Of a stretch of 64,000 nucleotides of DNA, positions 32,929-44,451 are shown in pieces. Origin of the DNA: Parasponia andersonii (lineage: Eukaryota > Streptophyta > Magnoliopsida > Rosales > Cannabaceae). The stretch is from contig JXTB01000073.1 of NCBI GenBank assembly GCA_002914805.1, positions 592,795-656,794 of the forward strand. The letters run 5' to 3'. The notes below the pieces were generated by a model. It ran no database searches, was not told where the DNA came from, and saw nothing but the letters and a program-made list of their open reading frames with translations. Made by a program: the position numbers and the translations under genes. Numbering within the stretch: position 1 is the first letter of the stretch; each line of letters starts with the position of its first letter.

Positions 32929-35400
32929 TATCACCACTGGAAATTTAAAGTCGTGATTTTTAGTAATTTTAAGTTAAAATAGTAATAGACAATAAATTTC
33001 TAAAATTTTAGAAAAATTAAGTATTTGAAATTTTCATTTTAGTTCTCAAAATATTATAAATTTCATAGCCAAGAAATATTTCATTAGTTTAAATTACTCA
33101 AAAAAATATCTATTAAAATTTAAGATGAATTCTAGTTGACTCATTTGGAAACTTGTTAATGAATCATAAATTTTTGCTAAAATGAGTGCAATTAAAATTT
33201 TTATTCCAATGTCTAAAATAGATTACATAAAATTATTTATAGTTCCAAGTACTCAATTTATTAATAAAATCATTCTCATATATTCACTTAGTAAGTACAC
33301 TAAATTTGGTTAAATATTTAACATAATTAGAGTAGAAACCAACTAAGAAAGAGGTATGAAATTACAAGCATATACCAAACATGTTTATTAAGCCACCATC
33401 AAATAATTTAACACCTGAAAGTGGAAGGAAGTAGGGAGGTAAGTACGTGAATACTCAATAAAGATTCAATTATAAATTTTTAACTAGAATAAAATACTTA
33501 TTTCCAAAGTCTTACATGGTTAGTAAATATTCAAACAGTTTTCTAGAAATCTAATTAAAATTATCGTCCAAATGTTTGAACATTCCAAACTATTGTAAAA
33601 CATCATCTCAAAACAAGTACATATTATTCAAGTCAAGCACATATTAAGCAATGCAGTTAGTGACATGTCCAAGTCACCTAAATTGGTGATTGTGAGTATG
33701 TAATGTAGTTTGAGCCACCCAAATAGATGACTTGCAAATGTGTAATATGGTCCGAGTCACTTAAGTTGGTGATCATGATTATTAATATAGCTTGAGCACT
33801 TAGATAGGGTACCGTACGTCTCAGTACCCTAAAAAAGTACTGTAAGTTCGTCGGCTGAGTAAGTACAATGATGCATGCAATGCTATATGGATGACCAAAA
33901 TGAAAATATGTACTATTTTCTACAAAATCATAAAATAGACTATGCAACATTTTTAATTAACCAAGATTGGTTCTCAAAACTAAATTCTCATTCAATTTGG
34001 ATTTTATAAAAATTTTGGCAACATAACCGCAGTTCTCATCAAAATCAATAAAATCTAGTCCTTAGAGAAAATAGTTCAAAATAAGATATTTGGCACACCA
34101 ACTAGTGTGACGTGCCTAACTAATTTAAATATCAAATCAGATTCAATATCACATGTAAATATAATTTTTACAAAATATTTTACAAAATTCTATATTTGTT
34201 CAAAACATGTAAAATCCACAAATAAACTAATTTTAATATTAATTAATTGTATCCTTGCCTCAAAGGAGTGACTATATTATACTATATTATCGAGCGCGTT
34301 TGGTGTCTAGGTTGTTTGTTAACCCTCAATCGTCCGCTCTGAAATGTCGTTTTTCTAATAGAACTTCAAAGTGAGAAACAGACTTCATCATTGAATTCCT
34401 AACACTAAAATTAGTTAGGTTAGATATATATAACTTGACCAATTCAGGTTCGAATCTAAATCCAATCCCATGACACCCAAAAAAAAGTGAAATCAAAGCT
34501 GTCTGATCTCGTTTTTCATGCCCATCACAAAACATAGTCAATATAAATATATCTTATTTTTTATATTTTTATGAGTATATTACAAATATGATATTTATTT
34601 TACAATCTAATGATCTGATAAAAAATTCAACCCCTAAACTAAATATACTCAAAACTGTCTAATGAAATTGAATTCAAACTGAGCAAAATGAAGTTACGAG
34701 ACCTTTACTCGTTGTTTGCCTGTGACGAGACAAACTGAATGATACTAGTTTCATGCTGTGAAAACACCAGAATTGACGTCGGTGGTTGATAACCACTTGT
34801 GGCTTCAAACGACTGATAGCGGCGCTATAGGCAACGATAGTTGGCGAGTCTCCAACTGGGTGGTCATCAGAGGATGACGCGTCGACTCTGGATTGAGGTG
34901 GCAATCGTCATGCATCGGAGGTAGCTCGTCAGAATTTGGTCCGTGAGCTTGGTGTCATCAACTGGAGCAGAAGGAAGATATAAGGGAGAGAAGAGAGAAA
35001 AAACAAGAGAAATTTAGGGGGGGACGCGTTACCCATTTAATGGGAACCAATTTTACTTTTTAGTCCTTGGATCAAGAATTTCTTCATTTAAGTCCCTCTA
35101 ATTTATGAAATGGCCCTTCATTTCAAAGATTTATTTCATTTCAATCTAAATTTAAATTACAAATTTCCCACTACTATTTAATTCCAAAAATTACCAAATT
35201 ATCATTTTATCCTTTACATTTTCTCATCCGTAAAGAAATTTTGTCCCAAAATTCAATTAGAAATGAATAGGTTAGCAAGAAATAACTATCGGATGAAGAT
35301 TGAACACTTAAATCACAAAATCAACAAGGATAAAGCCAAAATTTAGGTGGATCGAGAAGGTGAAGCATAGACCCCTCACTTGACACTAGCATCCTACTTA
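32929..35400 (-). mobile_element. Old Tekay-type Ty3/Gypsy LTR with a stub of internal DNA (copy B)
   Basis: Homologous to 3299-5858 in the same orientation, but strongly diverged. On the minus strand the LTR part runs from about 35222 down to 32929. Just upstream (35223-35400) is a stub whose minus strand reads GGGACAAAATTTCTTTACGG before the TG of the LTR. This resembles the purine-rich GGACGAAATTTCTTT tract typical of Tekay/Del chromoviruses. So this is the 3' end of an element whose remainder is lost. It is ancient and broken. The family is inferred from this tract and from LTR length. Confidence 0.5.
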
Positions 35401-35627
35401 TTGAAAAATACATATTATTTAATACATTTTTTTATTATAAAAAATACATAATATATTTTAATCAAACAAAATAATATTTATTAAAAAATAATTGATGCCT
35501 TATATATATATATATTTGCGCTGAGAAGATAGCCACGGTGACGAACGACATATGAAAATAGTACTTTTTTTGGTTTCTTGTGTAGTTGTACCGTGGCTTC
35601 ACACAACCCACCTATTAGCTTCACACA

Positions 35628-35638
35628 ACCTACCTAAC
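35628..35638 (+). promoter_or_regulatory. Overlapping AC-I/AC-III MYB-site motifs, UGT copy 2
   Basis: ACCTACC at 35628-35634 overlaps ACCTAAC at 35632-35638, about 1.1 kb upstream of the second UGT gene. The positional counterpart upstream of the first gene keeps the same two words. AC elements are known R2R3-MYB targets in phenylpropanoid genes, which suits a UGT72-type enzyme. Function is inferred only. Confidence 0.4.
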
Positions 35639-36596
35639 TTAAGCTACCTACTTTTTTTTTTTTCTCTCTTTTTATTCAAACCTAACCTTTACCTTGGTAT
35701 CAAAATAAGAGCCGCTGCAGTGGGCCCTGGTCAAATCGATAGTTAAATGCTGTACTGTCTAAATAAAATCATATTGGTACTGGAGACTGATAAAGTTATT
35801 GTTGGACTTATTCTATGAAAAGAAAAACATTATTAGACAAATCTAATTATATGCTTCAACACCAAATAATTTTTCTACGTTTCGACCAAAAAAAAAAACA
35901 CCAAATAATTTTGAGCCGTTTATGTTTTACTTGCAAGATGAACTTGGTAATTAAGTAGGAAGTTCTAGGTTATTGTTTGACTATATAGCAAAATCTTGTT
36001 GATCACTAAAACAAATTATACTAAATTAGATATTATGTTCGTCACGGGAAATCTTGTTTTTTTATTTGCATCAGGTATCCCGTATCCTTGATGTTACATG
36101 TAGGTTAATTTTCCTTTTTCTTTTCAGACAAAAAAAAATCTGGTGAATGAAACATTGATCAGAGCCAATTATCCAATATTCCTTGTATCAAAAAAAAAAA
36201 TCCAATATTACTTTTCTTAAATACTTCTCACCAAAAAAATTGTAAAATTTAAGAGCGCACGTGCATATGCAGTTCAATTTCTTTCTTTTTTTTTTTTGAC
36301 GAAATGCAGTTCAACTTTTTACTTCGTTTTTCTTAAGAAAGAACAAAGAAGAAGTTTCCGAGGATTTATTTCTTTCCCCTGTTTTAGTATGCTTTTGAAA
36401 GATTTTGTCATGATTTCATCCAACCATATTCAACAAAAAATTTGTCACAAAAAAATCCGATTTTTCGCTTTCTTCGTTTTTCTGAATCATATTTTATTAC
36501 GATCGAGAAAATAACAGCTACAGAAAACCACAGGTCTACGCGACTACACCCATGTGACTCTGGCTCCTCATCATAAATAAATATTATTATCACGGA

Positions 36597-36620
36597 CCAT
36601 ATATATATATATATATATAT
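36597..36620 (+). promoter_or_regulatory. (TA)n TATA region of UGT copy 2
   Basis: A run of about 12 AT/TA dinucleotides ends directly before CTTCCTG, about 100 bp upstream of the start codon. UGT copy 1 has a single TTTATATAT at the same place. The run may vary in length by slippage, which could vary core promoter spacing. Confidence 0.5.
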
Positions 36621-36719
36621 CTTCCTGTTTGCTAACTAAACCAAAAGCAAAAAATTAAAAACCAAAAAAGGAACAAAAACCAAAAAAATTGCCACCACCA
36701 CCGCTACCGCTGAATCACC

Positions 36720-38159
36720 ATGGATCAACCTCAAAAACCTCACGTGGCAATTCTTCCATCACCGGGCTTGGGCCACCTGAACCCGCTCGTCGAGTTCGCG
36801 AGGCGTCTCGTCACGGACCACGACTTCACGGTCACGTTCGTCGTCCCCACCGACGTTCCACCCTCGCAGGCCGAGAAGTCCATTCTCTATTCCTTGCCTC
36901 CCGAATCCGTTGAGCACATCTTCCTCCCTCCGGTCAACATGGACGACCTCCCAAAGGACTCCAAGTTCGTGACCTTCCTCACCCTCGCCGTCACTCGCTC
37001 TCTACCGGCTCTCCGCGACATTTTCAGAACCTTGGTCTCGCGTCGCAGGCTCGTAAGCCTCGTCGTCGACCTATTTGGCACCGACGCCTTCGATGTCGCC
37101 CGCGAGTTCGACGTCGCCGCCTACATTTTCTACACCTCCACCGCCATGGACTTGTCCCTGTTTCTCCACATGCCTGAGCTCGACGAAACGATCTTGGGCG
37201 AGTACAGAGACCTCACCGAGCCGGTGCGACTCCCGGGTTGTGTCCCGATTCCGGGTAAGGAGCTGTTCGATCCGCTTCAGGACAGGACGAACGACGCGTA
37301 CAAGTTGGTCCTTCACAACGCCAAACGGTTCCGTTTGGCCGACGGGATCATGCTCAACTCGTTCAGAGAGTTGGAGCCTGGAGCCGTCAAGGCCCTGCTA
37401 GAAGACGCGCCTGGTAGTAGTAACAAGCCCAAACCTCCGATCTACCCCGTTGGGCCGCTGGTGAATATGAAGCCCAGAGTGAAGGACACCGAGTCATCAA
37501 ACGTTTGTCTGGCTTGGTTGGACAAGCAGCCGCGTGGGAGCGTCTTGTTCGTGTCGTTTGGTAGCGGTGGGACCCACTCGCCAGAACAGATTAACGAGAT
37601 TGCTCTGGGGCTGGAGATGAGTGGGCAGAGGTTCTTGTGGGTGGTGAGGAGGCCGTACGACAAGAAGGATGATGGTGCGACTTATTTTGGCCGGAATGAG
37701 AAGCCGTCGTTTGATTTCTTGCCAGATGGGTTTCTGGAGAGGACCAAAGGGGTGGGGATGGTGATGCATCCGTGGGCCCCGCAGGCCCAAATCCTGGCCC
37801 ACGGGTCCACCGCTGGGTTCATGACCCACTGCGGTTGGAACTCGTCTTTGGAGAGCGTGGTGAATGGGGTTCCAGTCGTGGCTTGGCCACTCTACGCGGA
37901 GCAGAAGATGAACGCAATTGTGTTGACGCAAGAGATGAATGTGGCGCTGAGACCTAAGGCTAGTGAAAACGGCGTCGTTAAGAGGGAGGAGATTGCCAAA
38001 GTAGTGAAGTCAATTATTGAAGGTGAAGAAGGGAAGAAGCTCCGGAATCGAATAGAGGAATTGAAAGAAGCTGCTGCGAAGACTTTGAGCCCAGATGGGG
38101 CTTCTACTAGAGCACTCTACGAGGCAGTTACCAGGTGGAAGAACCAGTTGCGCAATTAA
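36720..38159 (+). CDS. UDP-glycosyltransferase, UGT72B (hydroquinone glucosyltransferase) type, copy 2
   Basis: Intact intronless gene of 479 residues. It starts MDQPQKPHVAILPSPGLGHLN with an ATG in the same CACCATGG context as its paralogue. It carries catalytic His19 and partner Asp117 in VVDLFGTDAFDVA, the same numbering as in Arabidopsis UGT72B1. The PSPG donor box is at residues 352-395 and ends YAEQ, typical of UDP-glucose use. Relative to copy 1 it has three extra residues near the N-terminus (QKP region) and a longer linker near residue 225 (DAPGSSNKPKPP). Acceptor-half differences such as DETILGEY here against DGTITGEY could alter acceptor choice. Expected role: glucosylation of small phenolics in the cytosol. 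It lies downstream of copy 1 on the same strand. Confidence 0.95.
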   Translation: MDQPQKPHVAILPSPGLGHLNPLVEFARRLVTDHDFTVTFVVPTDVPPSQAEKSILYSLPPESVEHIFLPPVNMDDLPKDSKFVTFLTLAVTRSLPALRDIFRTLVSRRRLVSLVVDLFGTDAFDVAREFDVAAYIFYTSTAMDLSLFLHMPELDETILGEYRDLTEPVRLPGCVPIPGKELFDPLQDRTNDAYKLVLHNAKRFRLADGIMLNSFRELEPGAVKALLEDAPGSSNKPKPPIYPVGPLVNMKPRVKDTESSNVCLAWLDKQPRGSVLFVSFGSGGTHSPEQINEIALGLEMSGQRFLWVVRRPYDKKDDGATYFGRNEKPSFDFLPDGFLERTKGVGMVMHPWAPQAQILAHGSTAGFMTHCGWNSSLESVVNGVPVVAWPLYAEQKMNAIVLTQEMNVALRPKASENGVVKREEIAKVVKSIIEGEEGKKLRNRIEELKEAAAKTLSPDGASTRALYEAVTRWKNQLRN

Positions 38160-38245
38160 TTATTGGGGGAGTACTGCCGCTTGTAACTCTTTGAAATCTT
38201 ATCTTCATTATTTTCTGTTGTTTTTTCAATAAGCAGTAATAACAA

Positions 38246-38426
38246 GTTACATTTATTCATTTTATATATAATTTTAAATATATTTTTTAATTAAAATTGT
38301 AATTAAATATTTTTAATGTTATTTATTTATTATGTTTGTTTATTTTTTAATTTATTCAAATTATAAAATAGTATAAATAGATTTTAAGTCATATTTGATA
38401 CATAATACAACAATGAAATTAGACTC
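38246..38426. other. AT-rich 3' flank of UGT copy 2
   Basis: A likely polyadenylation word AATAAG lies near 38228. Beyond it the sequence is AT-rich with no gene. Confidence 0.5.
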
Positions 38427-38520
38427 GAATTATGTCTTATATTCGGTTCGCACAAACAGATCTATTTAGGCATGAATTATGTCTTATATTCGGTTCGCAC
38501 AAACAGATCTATTTAGGCAT
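38427..38520. repeat. Exact tandem duplication of 47 bp
   Basis: 38427-38473 and 38474-38520 are identical; each unit begins GAATTATGTCTTATATTCGG and ends TTTAGGCAT. The sequence is non-coding, about 270 bp after the second UGT gene. Full identity suggests a recent event or an assembly effect. Confidence 0.95.
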
Positions 38521-38706
38521 GACTTATTTAAGTCTGGATAAAATGTCAAAGTTTGTAGATTATGCCGGATCGACTTATATTTTAGGCGAACCATGCCCAA
38601 ATCCAATACAAAGCCCATAAAAGTTTATCTAATGTAGATGCATCCAATTCACTTTAGCCCCCCAAAAAAGGAAAAGAAAAAGGTAAAACTTGCTCGTAGT
38701 GCTTAA

Positions 38707-39140
38707 GGCATCTCCAATTTTTTACACCAAAACACATCAAGCAATTCATTACACCATTTCTAATAGCAAAGAAAAAATAATTTGTATATTTCTTTTTTTC
38801 TTTTAAATCTAATTCCATACTTTTTATCTATTTATATATTAACTTTACTTCATGTAAAATTAACCATAAAATAATAATAAAGATATAGAAGAAAAAAGGA
38901 AGATTTTTAATTTTTTAAGCAAAAATTAGTTATTTTTTTGCCAAAATTATGTAATTGGGGTGAAAAAAAGAAAACTATAATTTCACTTGCAGTGTTTTTT
39001 GCAAAATTTTAAAAAATAATTATAAAAGAATGTAATTAAATTAAGCGTTGGTGAACAGTACCATGCCAATATTAGCATGCACTGTTCACAAAAGCAAAAA
39101 CTGCTAAATTTGTGTTGAATTTTGGGGTTGGATTGGAGCC
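38707..39140. mobile_element. MITE, about 434 bp, GGCATCTCCAA-type ends
   Basis: The left end reads GGCATCTCCAATTTTTTACA. The right end on the minus strand reads GGCTCCAATCCAACCCCAAA, an imperfect inverted match. The interior contains the CACTGTTCA and GAACAGTACCATG words often seen in this widespread angiosperm MITE type. No coding capacity. The superfamily was not fixed because the target duplication is unclear. Confidence 0.55.
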
Positions 39141-39682
39141 TTCATCTTAGGGTGCATATCAGGTCAGGTATATAAAAATTGATAACTGTAACCAAGCCGA
39201 ACGGGATTGGGTTTTCGGGTTTTGGATAGGTCGGGTAAGGTCGAGTTTGATCTGCACATTTTGGACAGGTTCAGATTTGGGCTTTTTTAAGTGACAAAAG
39301 TTAATTGTGGCTCATTTTTCTTACAAAAATCAGATCTAGGGCAAGCTTTTTAGAAGCTATTTGGGCCTTTTTCCAAATGTTGATTTTTAAAGGGTTTTCT
39401 TGAGGTTTACATTCAAAAGTAAAAAGTATTACATGAATACAATCATTGAAAAAGAATTAGTTTCTGCATGGCATAAAGTTGGTATTTTTGTTAAAAAAAA
39501 AGTGAGAGTAAAAAATGTAGTGGTACGATCGTAAATAAAACCATTTTCTCAATAAGATATTTTTCTATTAAAAAGGTCAGCACGTTAAACGAAATCCTTC
39601 TAGCTGATATGATGGGCTTCGTTCTCTATTTTCCTTTTCCCTTCCCTCCCAATTCGAGACTCAGCTCCACACTTCTCATTTT
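39141..39682. other. Intergenic DNA with a GGGTCGGGT-rich patch
   Basis: Starts with TAGGGTGCATATCAGGTCAGG near 39149 and continues with repeated CGGG/GGGT words (39200-39250). That recalls the terminal part of some non-autonomous hAT elements, but no matching inverted end was found. No gene. Confidence 0.4.
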
Positions 39683-40732
39683 TAAATTTTTTCCTCCCCT
39701 CATTAACCCTAATCCTTCCTTTTTTTTTTTCATTTTTTATTTTTTTTTTTATTTTTCTTTGCTACTTTGGCCCTTTTCTCTTTATAAGCTGAACGTGGCC
39801 ATGTCTGTCCAAGGTGGGTGGCTGGGCACCCACGACCGAGTTCCAGGGGGAACTGGGCGAGTGGCCGAAGGTTGCGAACGTGGTGCACCTGCGCGCGGGA
39901 TGCGGGCCCACCACCGAGGCACGACTGGGCGTGACGCGCAGGATGCGTGCGCGCCACTCGGCCACACTGCGCGCAGCGCAGGCAGACGTGCTGAAACATG
40001 GCCACTTCCACTTCCATCGGCCACCTCTCAAAATGTCCCGCACATCCTCGAGCCAGATGGCATCTTTTGGTGATCTAAACGTGTTCCAGCCCTTAGAACG
40101 TGGGAAAAGTACCTCCACCTCTTCCACTTTCTCAAACTCAGGTATCTTTTGTTTGAATGAATAAAGTTTGGGATGGAAAACTCATTTCACCAAATAGAAA
40201 TTATAGAAAGTAGTAACTAAAATAAATGTGCTAACTAGAAACTATAAATTAGAACTAGAAATTAGTAATCAAATTAATAATTGATAATTAAATTGATAAT
40301 AATTAGTAACCAAATTAATAGTAGAGTCAAAATTAAAAACCTATAACCAAATTGGCAACTACAATAAGAAACAAGAAATCAATAACCAAATTGATAATTA
40401 GTGATTAGATTGGTTTTTTGTAACTGATAACTAAAGTAACAACTAAATTGATTAGTGACAACTAGTAACCAATTAGTCACAAGATTGGAAACCGGTAACC
40501 ATTAATTATTCTGATGTTAATCACTAAAAAAATTGGTGAAATAGAAAAAATAAAATAAAATAAGGGAAGGAGAATTTAAATCTCTTAGGTTTTTATTTTA
40601 AAGGTGAAATGAAAAAATAAATTTAAATTGATAGCCAAAGTAGCAAAGAAAAATAAAAAAATAATTAAAAATGATAAAAAAGGAAAAAAGAGGAAGGATT
40701 AGGGTTAATGAGGGGAGGGAAAAAAATTAAAT
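39683..40732. mobile_element. Inverted-repeat element, about 1.05 kb, with a GC-rich core
   Basis: The left arm at about 39683-39775 (CTCATTAACCCTAATCCTTCC and CTTTGCTACTTTGG words) is the inverted counterpart of the right arm at about 40636-40732 (CCAAAGTAGCAAAG and GGAAGGATTAGGGTTAATGA words). The arms are about 95-100 bp and the loop about 860 bp. The loop starts with a strikingly GC-rich block (about 39790-40080), then an AT-rich array of degenerate AAATTGATAATTAGTAACC words (40180-40520). Open frames in the GC block overlap in several frames and have no recognised domain. It may be a foldback or Mutator-type non-autonomous element; I could not identify a target duplication. Confidence 0.6.
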
Positions 40733-40736
40733 AGTA

Positions 40737-41058
40737 TATTCCAATGTTTGTTTCATTTTTTGGCAAAGGAATGTGAATTATAGTACTATTAAATGATGGA
40801 ATTGTTATTCCACTTCTCTACCAATGGAATAAAAGTTTCAATCTCTTTCAAATTTTGATAAAATTAGTTTTTCTCTCTGTCCTATTAAAATATTTAAAAG
40901 TAAAAATAATTTTGTTAATACACAGTATATTTTATTCTATTCTACCGTTGATTCTAATTTTAACCAAATAATGTATTACCATTCATATTCATTTTCTAAT
41001 TCCATTCTATTGTCATTCTCGTTATTATTCTAATTATATTACATGAACCAAACATCAG
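40737..41058. mobile_element. Tourist/PIF-Harbinger-like MITE, about 320 bp
   Basis: The left end reads ATTCCAATGTTTGTTTCATT. The right end on the minus strand reads AACTGATGTTTGGTTCATGT, so both carry the TGTTTG(G/T)TTCAT core. The interior is AT-rich with repeated ATTCCATT/AATGGAAT words and no coding capacity. It lies directly against the inverted-repeat element. Confidence 0.5.
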
Positions 41059-41639
41059 TTCTTCGTTATTTTTTTTCTGAACAGTACTTAAAGGGCGAGA
41101 GAGGTGGGTCCGAACAGATGCTATGGTGATCCTTATCTTCATGACCTTGACCTTATCGTCGGTGTTGGACGTATCGATCGTGGCTTACAACAACAGCCAT
41201 GGGGAGAAGCGAGGTCAAGATGATGGCGATAGGCTTAGCTTGTGAAGCATGGAAAGGAGAACAATCTTAAAAAAAATGACATATATGAGTTCATTGAGGA
41301 GATGAAGTGCTCATGGGCTGGGCAACGAAGAAATACCGTATGAAAAAAAATTGAAAGTGGGCATATCATATATTTGTAATTCTTTTGCTAAAATATTGTA
41401 TTTGCTATAATTTCCTCATTTTTAAACTCATTCTTTTTGTTTTTTAAACCTTTTATAAAATATAAAAGCTTCTTGTTTCTTTTCTTTTTTTCTTTGCCAT
41501 ATAATAAAAGATTTTGATTTTTTTTTCTATTTTATGCATAATTAGCTATTTGCACAATATACAGTATACAATATCACAAACATAGAAATATAAAAGAAAA
41601 TAAAACAAAAAGAAATAGTTATTATAGGCACTAAATATA
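41059..41639. other. Intergenic DNA, no gene recognised
   Basis: About 41090-41340 is less AT-rich than its surroundings and could be a decayed piece of coding or element DNA, but no frame gives a recognisable protein. The remainder is AT-rich. Confidence 0.45.
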
Positions 41640-42775
41640 TAAAGGCAAATAGATAAGTTCAAAGTCCATAACCACAGTCCATAGTTATAGTCAACAAACC
41701 AAACGAACAAATCTGACAAACATTAATCCATAATCTATACTCTATAGTCCATATTAAAGTTACAAACCAAACCAAATAAAGCATAAGTTCATAATCCATA
41801 CTCCATAGGTCATATAATAAAGTAAATAGTAAATAGTCCAAATGCAAAGACTCCAAAATAAAGACATCCATTTTTCAAACCAAATTCAAAGATCCAAAAG
41901 TCCAAGATTCTTCAAATCTCCAAACTCCAAAGATCAAGCCTAATAAATAAAAAAAAATGTGAAATTAATAAATATTCAAGAGATGTAAAAAATCAAAATG
42001 AATAAACATTATTACTTAATTTAATTACTTACAATCTCACATAATCACAAAAATAAGGGGTAGGGAGTCGGAGTGGGCCTCAGAGTCGTAGATATTTATA
42101 AATCATAACATAAAGTATTAATTAATAATACAAATATACAACCATAATAACATATATTAAGAAATAAAAACAAATAAAATTAATGCAAATTACCTCTCTC
42201 AAGATTTTCTGATGTTTCAAACACTTTTATCTCATCCATATAGTCCCTCACAACAATGGTTGATGTGTTTCCTCAATTAAGTTTTCAAACAAATTAAGGC
42301 TCCCACTGTTTTAGGACTTAAAGAGTTCCTAAAAGGATCGACGAAGTGACCACCAGTGGAAAATGCAACTTCGGAAGTAATGGTGGTTACTGGAATCGGA
42401 TACACATCACGAGCAATGAGAGCTAAGACTGGGAACTTGCTTTCATTAATTGCCTATCATTTCAATACATCAAAAGTGGCGCACTCAATCATATCTGGAG
42501 AAGCATCAGAAATATTCAATCTTATTCTCTGTCTTCCTCCATCTAATTCATGTCGTTATTGCACAAATGAATAATGCAACCAATCACTTTTCCCACCAAA
42601 TCTCCCATCCATTCTTATAGATCGAATAGATTGTGATTCTTGCACCAGAACTTATGAATTAGACGATGTTACCCGAAGGAACATTTCATTGTAGGAATCA
42701 AGCAACTTGCATGGTTATGCTCTCAACTGTTTTTTATCACTTCAGTGCAAGTATTGCATCATGAAAAGTCTTAAA
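41640..42775 (-). pseudogene. hAT transposon remnant, 3' part: hATC dimerisation domain and subterminal DNA
   Basis: On the minus strand from about 42600 to 42240 lies a clear hAT C-terminal dimerisation domain. It includes FPVLALIARDVYPIPVTT, TSEVAFSTGG and DPFRNSLSPKT, the usual core of Ac-type and RICESLEEPER-like transposases. Stop codons interrupt the frame upstream of the FPVL word and after it. Beyond the coding end (41640-41940) the word AGTCCATA or AATCCATA recurs about six times, which may be transposase-binding subterminal DNA. The N-terminal half of the same protein lies at 52256-53540, on the other side of a Copia insertion. It is dead as a gene. I found no convincing terminal inverted repeats. 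Confidence 0.75.
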
Positions 42776-44393
42776 TGCTGGTATTCATTGGAATAAAATT
42801 CCGAAAAATATTTTCATAAAATTATTTTCTAGAACACCATAGTTTTGTAAAATCTAGAATTGCAGTGGAATTGATCGTTTAAAATTTTTCTCTTTATAAA
42901 ATATTACGGATCGTGATCTAACATAAATTAACTCTTGATCTAGACAAGGACAATATTCGGATTCACTCCATAATTTTCTCGTTTCTCGTCTATTCTTGAA
43001 AGCCATTTTATTGATTTAGTAAGTGGTCACCTTCTTGATTCCTAACAAAGAGATCTGCAGATAAACAAAAAGTCAATCTTCTCGAACCGATTTCTCCGGG
43101 ATGGCTAAAACACCAAAGATGATGAATCCCGTAGTGTGGCCGATTTTCTCTACTCTACCTCTCTCTTTGTTATGCGTAGAACACTCTTCTCAAGGAGTAT
43201 TTCATGTGTAACTCATTATTCTGTGTAGTTAGAGTACTTTTCTCTTAACTATAGAGAGATTAATAAACCTTAATGAGTTTTTTAGGCTCAACTGATCATC
43301 AAATAACTATTAGGCTTTAATTTGAGCTAGACAATGGACTAGATGGATCCATAAAGCCCAAGCTCTAATGGACCATATATTTACAATCATAATCAACTCA
43401 TAATTATGATTGGGCCTTGTCCATTAATATTGGGTCACAGTACTATAGGCCCAATATTGAACTCTTAGAGTAAATGTCATTTATTTTATGTGAAGCTTAT
43501 TATCAAATAATTAGCTTATTTTATTTAGCATACACTATACCTATAGACATACTCCTAATACAATGCTGTACTAGTAAGGTGAAATTACCGTATTACCCTT
43601 CTAGTATATATTTACCTTTGAGTTGCCATTTTTCATCTAATGGATAATAGTTGACTGTGGTGTTTATATCTGCTTATACCAATACAATTAAATTCACATA
43701 ATGAATATCATGGCCCTTGTTAATATTATCTAAATACTTGAAAAAACTTAAAGTAACATTATATGCATGGCGTTCAATATGAAAAACGTTCTACACATTT
43801 CATATACCTTATCTTCCAAGATACTAGAGTTCAAATCATAAATCGAAACTAGTTTCTTAGTAATTTAAAAAGATAAAACACATAAAAATAAGTTCGTTAA
43901 TCACTAGGATTAAGATTTTCTATAATAGTGCTAGATTAGTGAAATTAGAAATTTAAGTTACGTCAATTAACTTTAAATTCTAATTCACTCGGTCCTATTC
44001 GATACTGTTATAATTTTCTTATAATACACTAGTAATTCTATCCAAAGATCCACTTCGATAATTAGAGACTTTATTATGAAAATAAAGAACACTACATTCT
44101 ACGGCATAGTAAAGTATTCCATATTTAATATGCAGAATACGAACAATTTAATTTAGACATAATGAAAAAAAGAATATAATATTTCCCACATATGAACTCA
44201 TCATACGAATAATTCTTTATTACTCATTATATGTCTTGGAATCTTTAGATGTTTGTATAAGATGAATATACACATCACATGTATATCAATTGGATATAAA
44301 ATTTATTAACAAGAAACAGATAACAAATTATCCGATAATAAATTGTTTATAATGTCAAAATAATAAACTACTTTACAAGATATTATTCCAATA
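42776..44393 (-). repeat. 3' LTR of the Copia element
   Basis: Aligns with 51048-52255 over most of its length; shared words include TATTACGGATCGTGAT, TTAACTCTTGATCTAGACAA and CTCAAGG(A/G). It is about 400 bp longer than its partner in the part around 43540-43930. Confidence 0.85.
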
Positions 44394-44451
44394 ATCTCTC
44401 ACTTGGCCTTTAAAGTAGATGTGACATGTCACGCAGTCTTATTCTTTCTAG

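Larger units (their letters stand above)
35480..38245 (+). repeat. Duplicated segment copy 2 (UGT promoter, gene and 3' flank)
   Basis: Collinear with 14940-19205. The upstream part is about 1.2 kb here and about 2.7 kb in copy 1. Shared words include AAATAAAATCATAT, TTGCAAGATGAA(A/C)TTGGTAA and CATGTAGGTTAATTTT. Similarity ends about 90 bp after the stop codon. Confidence 0.75.

Noticed and set aside
39609-40164. Open frames of 80-154 codons in the GC-rich core of the inverted-repeat element
   Set aside because: Long frames overlap in several frames on both strands, as expected of GC-rich non-coding DNA. No domain or start context supports one of them.
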